Positions 1 to 5,122 of a stretch of 5,122 nucleotides of DNA are shown in pieces; the first letter of the stretch is position 1; the number at the start of each line of letters is the position of its first letter. The DNA is from an uncultured Altererythrobacter sp. GTDB lineage: Bacteria > Pseudomonadota > Alphaproteobacteria > Sphingomonadales > Sphingomonadaceae. Under the pieces are notes generated by a model. That model saw only the letters and a list, made by a program, of their open reading frames with translations, was not told the origin of the DNA and ran no database searches. The stretch is from assembly GCA_946886175.1 (NCBI GenBank), contig CAMPIA010000111.1, positions 1 to 5,122 of the forward strand, written 5' to 3'. A program made the translations under genes and the position numbers.

Positions 1-1310
1 TCGTTGCGCAGGTCGCGCAGGTAGCGCTGGGCGCGCTTGCCGATCCGGTCGTCCTGGATCTGGTCCATTATCTTGTCGAAATCGAGCAGGCCCGTGCTCG
101 GCGGATCGTCACGACCGCACAGCAGCAGCACGCGCACCCCGTCTTCCATCGAACCGAACGGCGGGGTGGTCTGGCCGACCTGCAGCTCGAGAATCGTCTG
201 CTGCAACTGCTCGGGCAATTGCGCGACGCTCATGCCGCTGTTCGACACGACCTGGCCGTCGATCTCCGCGGCGACCCGCTCGGCGTCGCCGCAGCCGCGC
301 ATGCCTTCGATCGCGGCGGCGAACGCCTGGACGCGGGCGTTCGCTTCGGGTTCCGTGGTGTCGGGCGCAAAGGCGATCGAGATTTGCTTGAGATCGAGCA
401 CCGCCTGGCGCGGATCGGGCATGCCCACCTGGCGCTTGTCGATCAGGTAGAGGATTTCGTAGCCGCCCGGAATCTCGAACGGGCCCACCAGTTGCCCCGG
501 CTGCATGGTGCGCGCCACGGTGGCCATTTCGGCGGGCAGCGTGTCGAGGCGTACGAAGCCGAGGTCCCCGCGCGAGGCGGCGGTGGAGGCGTCGGAGAAC
601 TGCCGCGCATAGACCGAGAAGTCCGCGCCGCGCTGCAACTGCTCGACGATCCGCTGCGCGTTCTGCAGCACCGCTTCGCGATTTTCGGGCGTGGTGGCGA
701 GGAAGATCTCGCCGAGCCGGTATTCGACGGTCCCGCGATCGGCTTCGAGCTGCGCGATCACATCCTTCACCTCCTCCTGCGAGACGTTGATGAACGGGGC
801 GACGTTGCGGCCGAGCAGCCGCTGCCAGGCGATCTGCGCCTCGATCTGGCGCTTCAGCGAGGCGGGCGACGCGCCCATCGCGATGAGCGCGGCGTCCATC
901 CCCTCGACGCTCTGGCCGTTGCTCTGCGCGATCTCGGCGTAGCGCGACTGGATGTCGGCATCGGTGACCGTCATCTCCTGCGCCTCGGCGGCCTGGATCT
1001 GGAGAATTTCATCGATCAGGTTGCGCAGCATCTGCATCCGCGCGGCCTGCGTCTCCTCGGGCGAAAGATCGCTCCCGGCGAGCAGCAGCGCCATGCGCTG
1101 GTTGATGTCGGTTTCGGTGATGATCGCGCCGTTGACCACCGCGGTGGCGGTGCGCACGTTGGGATCGGCCTCGCCCATCAGCACGACATCCTCGGGGATG
1201 CCGAGCGGATTGTTCGCGGCGGCCGACTGCGCCTGGAGCGCGACCGGCGACGCGGCGAGCCCGAGAGCGGCGACGCCGGCCAACAGCTTGGAAAACTTGA
1301 ATTCGATCAC
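1..1310 (-). CDS. surA: SurA-type periplasmic chaperone / parvulin-fold peptidyl-prolyl isomerase (C-terminus cut by window edge)
   Basis: Periplasmic chaperone that escorts unfolded outer-membrane proteins, LptD among them in E. coli, to the BAM complex. Reading from GTG at 1310 gives 436 complete codons. Residues 1-27 are a signal peptide: lysines at 5 and 8, a hydrophobic Leu/Ala/Val core, and likely cleavage after LQA (27). Residues about 57-190 are the SurA N-terminal chaperone domain, opening with VVNGAIITETDI. Residues about 194-295 are a parvulin rotamase domain, with FSDAST, RGDLGFV and a closing GGYEILYLIDKR. Residues about 300-410 look like a divergent second rotamase-like domain with cysteines at 340 and 398, as in the N-P1-P2-C plan of E. 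coli SurA. The C-terminal helix reads QRYLRDLRN and stops at the window edge; family ends suggest fewer than about 10 codons are missing. The usual active-site His of the parvulin domain is replaced by Glu285, so it may act only as a chaperone. It lies 141 bases downstream of lptD on the same strand. Family call is firm; domain borders are approximate. Confidence 0.95.
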   Translation of the reverse strand, partial: MIEFKFSKLLAGVAALGLAASPVALQAQSAAANNPLGIPEDVVLMGEADPNVRTATAVVNGAIITETDINQRMALLLAGSDLSPEETQAARMQMLRNLIDEILQIQAAEAQEMTVTDADIQSRYAEIAQSNGQSVEGMDAALIAMGASPASLKRQIEAQIAWQRLLGRNVAPFINVSQEEVKDVIAQLEADRGTVEYRLGEIFLATTPENREAVLQNAQRIVEQLQRGADFSVYARQFSDASTAASRGDLGFVRLDTLPAEMATVARTMQPGQLVGPFEIPGGYEILYLIDKRQVGMPDPRQAVLDLKQISIAFAPDTTEPEANARVQAFAAAIEGMRGCGDAERVAAEIDGQVVSNSGMSVAQLPEQLQQTILELQVGQTTPPFGSMEDGVRVLLLCGRDDPPSTGLLDFDKIMDQIQDDRIGKRAQRYLRDLRN

Positions 1311-1325
1311 ATGAAAATCCCATCC
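1308..1325 (-). promoter_or_regulatory. surA ribosome binding site and GTG start nested in ATGTGA
   Basis: On the minus strand GGATGGGA (1325-1318) is followed by TTTTCAT and then GTG (1310-1308). This purine-rich Shine-Dalgarno-like stretch decides the start: the GTG frame immediately encodes a signal peptide. The ATG two bases upstream (1312-1310) is followed directly by TGA (1309-1307), so it cannot start the protein. No in-frame ATG lies between the lptD stop and this GTG. Confidence 0.75.
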
Positions 1326-1356
1326 ACAGCGCCCCCGCGAGCGCCTGCATTCCGCC

Positions 1357-1369
1357 CGGCCAGTGGCCG
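1357..1369. repeat. Small perfect inverted repeat in the lptD-surA gap
   Basis: CGGCC and GGCCG arms (five base pairs) flank a three-base loop. No T-run follows on the minus strand, so it does not look like an intrinsic terminator, and transcription from lptD could continue into surA. It may simply reflect high GC, or it may be a minor mRNA structure. Confidence 0.35.
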
Positions 1370-1400
1370 CGAACGGCTTAACCCAAGCTGAGTGACCGCG

Positions 1401-1429
1401 CGGATAGCGCACTTGCGCCGCGCTGCCAA
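1401..1429 (-). promoter_or_regulatory. Candidate sigma-70-type promoter for surA inside the lptD-surA gap
   Basis: On the minus strand TTGGCA (1429-1424) matches the -35 consensus at five of six positions. It is separated by exactly 17 bases from TATCCG (1406-1401), which matches the -10 consensus at three of six. The spacer contains GCGC-ACTT-GCGC (1407-1418), an inverted repeat that could be an operator or an mRNA hairpin. Transcription would begin about 80 bases upstream of the surA GTG. This would give surA expression independent of lptD. It rests on consensus matching alone, and such matches arise by chance. Confidence 0.3.
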
Positions 1430-1451
1430 TCGCCCCTGCACCCGGTGGCCG

Positions 1452-3824
1452 CTAACGGAAGCCGAGGTTGCGCAGTGCGAAATAGAGCTGGAAGGTGTCG
1501 CCGCGCTGTGCGTCGCCCGTATCGGTGTAGTCGCGCCGCCAGGTCACTCCGAATTCGAGGCAGTCGTCCTCGTATGCGATCCCCAGCCGGGTGCGGATCG
1601 GATCGAACCCATCGGCGTTCAGCGTCGGGTCCTCGTTGCGGTCGGTCAGGTTGACCACCCCCGCGCCGAACACCGACCAGTAGCGCGCGAAGGCGATCCG
1701 GGTGGCGAAGCGCACTTCCTCGCGATCCTGCAAGTCCTCGATCCCCGCGGCGATGTCGCGGTCGAGCCGCAGATAGCCGACTTCCGCATAAGTGCGCTTG
1801 CTGCCGACGGTCGCGTCGAGCTCGTTGCGGCGCACCGCGAGGCTGTCCTTGTCGAGCCGGAAGCGGTGGGTGAACTTGATGAAATCGCGGAAGCGGACCT
1901 CGGTCCGCCCGACGAAGTCCGACACCCGCTCGCTCAGCCCGGTGCCGTCGATGAACAGGGTCGGGTCCCGATCGAAGCGATAGGACTGGCCGATCGTGGC
2001 GTGGACGCGCCAGTCGGGCACCTGCAATTCCCAGTCGAAGCCGTAGGTCACCCGCGGACCGTCCTCCACCCGGTCGTAGCCGGGGAAGCGATTGAGCGCG
2101 AAGAGGTTCGAATCCGCCAGGTCGATCGCGCGCGAATCCTCGTTCGGAACCGCCAGATTGCGGATCGGCGGGCTGGCGGCGAACTGCACCCGCGGGGTGA
2201 AGACCTGGGTGCCGCCGAACGCTTCGCCGACGAACGGCCACTCGACGTCGACCGCGGCGACCGCGATGCCGCGCGTCTCCCAGCCCGGATTGCCGCGGTA
2301 GATCGCGGTCGCGGTCAGCCCGTTTTCGTCGCTGTGGTAAACGTCGCCGCGCACGAGCCCGGTCAGGGTGACGACCTGGCCGAGCGGGGTGATCCGCTTC
2401 AGGTCCCACTTGGCGCCGGCGAAAGCACGCTGGGTGTCCTGCCCGTCGTCGCGCACGATGTTGAGCGAATTGAGCTGGAGCTCGAGGATGCCCCCGACTC
2501 CCAGCGGCGCGTCGAACCGGCGGCGGTAGTCGATCACCGGCAGCGCGACCGGCACCTGCCCTTGCGGGGCGCCGATACGCAGCGTCTGCGTCGCCCAGCC
2601 GGCGATCGAGAGATAGGAATTGTCGTCGATCCGCTCGAGGTCGAAGGTGGAACGCAGGCGGTCGTCGCGGCTGATGTCGTAACGGCGCAGGAAGGTCCGG
2701 TCGCTGGCGAGGCGGACCGAGCCCGTGAAGCTCCAGTGCGGATCGAACTGGAACTTGCCGTTGGCGAACAGATAGCCGCGCGGGTCGCTTTCGGAAATCG
2801 CCGCGCCGGTGATGTCGGAAATGCGGCTGCTCTGCGTGGCGTAGCCGGTGATCTGGTACGCGCCCTTGTCGGTCAGGTGGCGCCACTGCGCCGAGGCCAT
2901 GGGCGGCGCATCGGTGAAGATATGCGCGCCGAGCGTCAGGTCCTTGTTCTGGTTGATGCGCCAGTAATAATTGCCGGTGATCTCGACCCCGTTCGATTCG
3001 GAGAAGCGCAAGTCGGGGGCGAGGAAGCCCGATTCCGCGCTGCCATCGGTGCGTATCGCGAGCCCCGGCAGCGGCAGCAGCCGCAGCCCGAAGATCTCGA
3101 GGAAGGCGCCGCTGAAGCGCACCCGGCTTTCGGCCGGATCGTAGACCACGCGGTCGGCGGTGATGCGCCAGCTGGGGTCCTTGGGGCAGCCCTCGGCGTC
3201 GGTCACCGCGCAGGCGGTGTAGGCCGCGCGGGTGAGGATGACGGTGCCGTCTTCGCCGCGCTGCCCCGAAAGCGCGGCGAGCCGCCCGCCTTCGCGCAGC
3301 GCGAGCAGCAGGTCTTCCATCGCCCCGGCCTCGAACTCGTCGGTAAGCTCGATCCGCTGGGTGTAGAGCTGGTTGCCCTCCTCGTCGACGAAGCGCACGT
3401 TGCCGCTGCCGACGATCTGCCCGGGGGCGCGGGTCCACACGACCTTGTCGGCGCGCACCGAGCGGTCGACGCTGCGCAGCACGACATTGCCGGTGGCGGT
3501 GACGGTCTCGCCGTTCGAATCGTAGGCCAGGTTGTCGGCCTCGAACGCGATCTCGCCTTCGCTCGCGGGCGCATCGGGCGTCTCGCTTGAGTCGATCGGC
3601 GGGAGCGGGGTGGTGAGCAGGTCGCGCTCTTCGCGCTCGCCCGGCCCCTCGTTTTCGTCGGGATCGGCGGTTTCGGCGGCGACCGCGGCGTCGCCGTCCT
3701 GCGCGAACGCGGGGGCGGGCACGAGCGCGAGCATCAGGGCGATTCCCCCGGCGCCGACCATCCAGGGCGTCCGGGACAAGTGCAGGCGTCCGGATTCACG
3801 GGCAATCGGCCAGGCGGGGAGCAT
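1452..3824 (-). CDS. lptD: LPS-assembly protein LptD (outer-membrane LPS translocon barrel)
   Basis: Outer-membrane beta-barrel that, with the lipoprotein LptE, inserts lipopolysaccharide into the outer leaflet at the end of the Lpt bridge. From ATG at 3824 it has 790 residues, close to the 784 of E. coli. Residues 1-41 form a signal peptide with Arg at 9, 13 and 18, a hydrophobic core and cleavage after AFA (41). Residues about 43-88 are an acidic, Pro-rich linker. Residues about 89-215 are the LptA-like OstA domain, with the repeated strands ATGNVVLRS and GSGNVRFVD. Family motifs follow: SGFLAP (265-270) and GNYYWRINQNKDLTLG (284-299). The rest is alternating-strand barrel ending FQLYFALRNLGFR, an aromatic-rich last strand as expected for BAM recognition. 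It has only three cysteines: 205, 213 and 755. Start choice: an in-frame ATG at 3866 lacks a ribosome binding site, and Met22 (3761) would give a signal peptide with no basic residues. 3824 has a weak AGG six bases upstream. The open frame continues further upstream, into pepA on the other strand, but without signal-peptide logic. Confidence 0.95.
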   Translation of the reverse strand: MLPAWPIARESGRLHLSRTPWMVGAGGIALMLALVPAPAFAQDGDAAVAAETADPDENEGPGEREERDLLTTPLPPIDSSETPDAPASEGEIAFEADNLAYDSNGETVTATGNVVLRSVDRSVRADKVVWTRAPGQIVGSGNVRFVDEEGNQLYTQRIELTDEFEAGAMEDLLLALREGGRLAALSGQRGEDGTVILTRAAYTACAVTDAEGCPKDPSWRITADRVVYDPAESRVRFSGAFLEIFGLRLLPLPGLAIRTDGSAESGFLAPDLRFSESNGVEITGNYYWRINQNKDLTLGAHIFTDAPPMASAQWRHLTDKGAYQITGYATQSSRISDITGAAISESDPRGYLFANGKFQFDPHWSFTGSVRLASDRTFLRRYDISRDDRLRSTFDLERIDDNSYLSIAGWATQTLRIGAPQGQVPVALPVIDYRRRFDAPLGVGGILELQLNSLNIVRDDGQDTQRAFAGAKWDLKRITPLGQVVTLTGLVRGDVYHSDENGLTATAIYRGNPGWETRGIAVAAVDVEWPFVGEAFGGTQVFTPRVQFAASPPIRNLAVPNEDSRAIDLADSNLFALNRFPGYDRVEDGPRVTYGFDWELQVPDWRVHATIGQSYRFDRDPTLFIDGTGLSERVSDFVGRTEVRFRDFIKFTHRFRLDKDSLAVRRNELDATVGSKRTYAEVGYLRLDRDIAAGIEDLQDREEVRFATRIAFARYWSVFGAGVVNLTDRNEDPTLNADGFDPIRTRLGIAYEDDCLEFGVTWRRDYTDTGDAQRGDTFQLYFALRNLGFR

Positions 3825-3924
3825 CGCTTGCCTATCGCACCGGTGGCGACTAATCGCAATCGCCATCGAACCGCAGTGCGCCAAGGCGTGCGTCGCGCAT
3901 TCCCGAAGAATTTCCGGAGTTTCC
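3825..3924. promoter_or_regulatory. Divergent lptD/pepA intergenic region
   Basis: These 100 bases separate the two divergent start codons and should hold both promoters, but no strong consensus is visible. Weak candidates: for pepA, TTGCCT (3828-3833) with a 17-base gap to TAATCG (3851-3856). For lptD, minus-strand TTGCGA with a 17-base gap to GATAGG (3836-3831), which would start transcription almost at the lptD ATG. A GGCGA/TCGCC pair of arms around 3846-3865 is a minor dyad. The region's role is inferred from gene orientation; the individual boxes are not secure. Confidence 0.4.
3916..3919 (+). promoter_or_regulatory. pepA Shine-Dalgarno site
   Basis: GGAG lies five bases before the ATG at 3925, a standard spacing. 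It supports 3925 as the start, which agrees with the beginning of the recognisable M17 N-terminal domain (MKIEFSP). Confidence 0.7.
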
Positions 3925-5122
3925 ATGAAGATCGAATTTTCCCCCACGCTTCCCGCAGGAACGCGCCTCGTGGCCCAGGTCGCCGACAAGGGCGCGCTGC
4001 CCGCCGGAATCGAGACGGCGCTGGCCGAAGGCGCGAAGACCGCGCGCTTCAAGGGCCGCGCGGGCGAGCTGTTCGAAGGCTTCGCCGAGCGCGAGGGCGC
4101 GGTAGTGCGCGTCGCGCTGGCTGGCGCTGGCGAGCCCGACGCCGATGGGCGCATCGCCAATCTGGAGAAGGCGGGCGCGGCGCTCGCGGCCAAGTATCTG
4201 TGCTCGGGTGAAAGAACGCTCGCGATCGATTTCGCGGATAGCAAGCTCTCGGCCGAGGAGGCCGCGGCGGTATTGCTCGGCCTTCGGCTGCGCGCATGGC
4301 GGCACGACGCCTACCGCACCCGGCTCAAAGACGAGCAGAAGCGTTCGCTCGAAACCGTGGTCGCGGTCGCCGCGCCCGACGGGGCCGAGGCGGCGTGGAC
4401 GGTGGAATCGGCGCTGGCCGAAGGGGTCGAGTTCACTCGCGAGCTCGTGACCGAGCCGCCCAACAAGGTCTTCCCGCTGAGCTTCGTCGAGAAGTGCCGC
4501 GCAGCCTTCGATGGCACCGGCGCCGAACTGACCGTGCTCGACGAAGACGCGATGGCCGAGCTCGGCATGGGCGCGTTGCTCGGTGTCGGGCAGGGTTCGG
4601 CGCAGCCCTCGCGCCTGCTCGCGATCGCCTGGAACGGCGGCGGCGGCGAGGCCCCGACCGCGTTCGTCGGCAAGGGCGTCACGTTCGATACCGGCGGCAT
4701 CTCGATCAAGCCCGGACCGGGCATGGAAGATATGAAGTGGGACATGGGCGGTGCGGGCGCAGTCGTGGGCGCGATGCTGGCGATCGCCAAGCGCAAGGCG
4801 AAGGTCAACGTCGTCGGCGTGGTCGGGCTGGTCGAGAACATGCCCGACGGGAACGCGATCCGCCCGGGCGACGTGCTCACTTCGATGTCGGGCCAGACGA
4901 TCGAGGTGCTCAACACCGACGCCGAAGGGCGGCTGGTGCTCAGCGACGCGCTGCACTGGACGCAGCAGGAATACTCGCCGAAGCGGATCGTCGATTTCGC
5001 GACCTTGACCGGGGCGATGGTGATCTCGCTCGGCAGCGAACACGCGGGCGTCTTCGCCAACGACGATGCGCTCGCCGACGATCTGCTCGCGGCGGGCAAG
5101 GCGAGCGGCGACAAGCTGTGGC
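3925..5122 (+). CDS. pepA: Leucyl (cytosol) aminopeptidase, peptidase family M17 (C-terminus cut by window edge)
   Basis: Cytoplasmic two-metal aminopeptidase that removes N-terminal residues, typically Leu, from peptides; family members form hexamers. 399 codons are present of a usual 480-500, so about 90-100 C-terminal residues lie beyond the window. Residues 1 to about 150 are the N-terminal M17 domain. The catalytic domain starts near FTRELVTEPPN (170-180). All expected metal-binding and catalytic residues present here align with E. coli PepA at a constant offset of 20: Lys250, Asp255, Asp273, Asp332 and Glu334 as metal ligands, and Lys262 and Arg336 as catalytic residues. The M17 signature NTDAEGRL is at 330-337. 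The sequence breaks off at GDKLW, just after the FATLTGAM strand. It should be an active enzyme. E. coli PepA also binds DNA as a cofactor of Xer recombination and of carAB regulation; nothing here shows whether this one does. It is transcribed away from lptD. Confidence 0.96.
   Translation, partial: MKIEFSPTLPAGTRLVAQVADKGALPAGIETALAEGAKTARFKGRAGELFEGFAEREGAVVRVALAGAGEPDADGRIANLEKAGAALAAKYLCSGERTLAIDFADSKLSAEEAAAVLLGLRLRAWRHDAYRTRLKDEQKRSLETVVAVAAPDGAEAAWTVESALAEGVEFTRELVTEPPNKVFPLSFVEKCRAAFDGTGAELTVLDEDAMAELGMGALLGVGQGSAQPSRLLAIAWNGGGGEAPTAFVGKGVTFDTGGISIKPGPGMEDMKWDMGGAGAVVGAMLAIAKRKAKVNVVGVVGLVENMPDGNAIRPGDVLTSMSGQTIEVLNTDAEGRLVLSDALHWTQQEYSPKRIVDFATLTGAMVISLGSEHAGVFANDDALADDLLAAGKASGDKLW

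Noticed and set aside
1009..1350. Minus-strand small ORF of 113 codons starting in the lptD-surA gap
   Set aside because: It runs out of frame through the 5' part of surA and is an Arg-rich shifted reading of it. The surA frame has the signal peptide and the SurA domain.
1357..1424. Possible terminator between lptD and surA
   Set aside because: Short GC hairpins are present at 1357-1369 and 1406-1424, but neither is followed by a T-run on either strand, so an intrinsic terminator is not supported.
219..3590. Very long plus-strand open frame opposite surA and lptD, broken only by one TGA at 1389-1391
   Set aside because: Its codons are in exact register with the surA and lptD codons, which happen to share a frame. 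A stop would appear only opposite TTA, CTA or TCA, codons avoided in GC-rich genes. The translation is Arg/Asp/Gly/Val-rich with no recognisable domain, while the minus strand encodes two clear families.
3825..4244. Extended N-terminus of lptD overlapping the start of pepA
   Set aside because: The frame stays open upstream, but it would bury the signal peptide about 140 residues inside the protein and overlap the pepA coding sequence. LptD must be exported, so the shorter start is right.
3850..5043. Long minus-strand open frame opposite pepA
   Set aside because: It is codon-aligned with pepA and open for the same reason. The plus strand carries a complete set of M17 catalytic residues, so this is a shadow.
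1..5122. Undescribed defence, mobile or biosynthetic system
   Set aside because: All three genes are recognisable housekeeping genes with normal lengths and consistent composition. There are no transposase, integrase, repeat-array or toxin-antitoxin features, and only two intergenic gaps of 141 and 100 bases.

Overview
The window is GC-rich, densely coded chromosomal DNA, most likely from an alphaproteobacterium. The LptD and SurA sequences look most like the order Sphingomonadales (Erythrobacteraceae-like). That placement rests on recognising protein style, not on a search. I see three protein-coding genes and no RNA genes, mobile elements, CRISPR arrays or long repeats.

Layout: positions 1-1310 (minus strand) hold surA, a periplasmic chaperone with a parvulin-type fold. 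It begins at a GTG codon and runs off the left edge only a few codons before its expected end. Positions 1311-1451 are an intercistronic gap with small inverted repeats and a candidate promoter. Positions 1452-3824 (minus strand) hold a complete lptD, the outer-membrane LPS-assembly barrel. Positions 3825-3924 are a short divergent intergenic region. Positions 3925-5122 (plus strand) hold the first 399 codons of pepA, an M17 leucyl aminopeptidase, cut by the right edge in its catalytic domain.

How they work together: lptD and surA are co-directional, lptD first, forming an outer-membrane biogenesis unit. SurA is the periplasmic chaperone known in E. coli to help LptD fold, so a client and its chaperone are encoded side by side. 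In many proteobacteria this unit continues into pdxA and rsmA (ksgA), which would lie to the left of the window. pepA is a cytoplasmic housekeeping peptidase transcribed the other way; no functional link to LPS transport is visible.

This is a conserved housekeeping region and I found no sign of an undescribed system. The points worth a second look are details: a SurA whose recognisable parvulin domain lacks the usual active-site histidine, an LptD with only three cysteines, a surA GTG start nested in an ATGTGA, and a candidate promoter with an inverted repeat in its spacer between lptD and surA. Long open frames antisense to all three genes are explained by codon-register alignment in GC-rich DNA and are not reported as genes.
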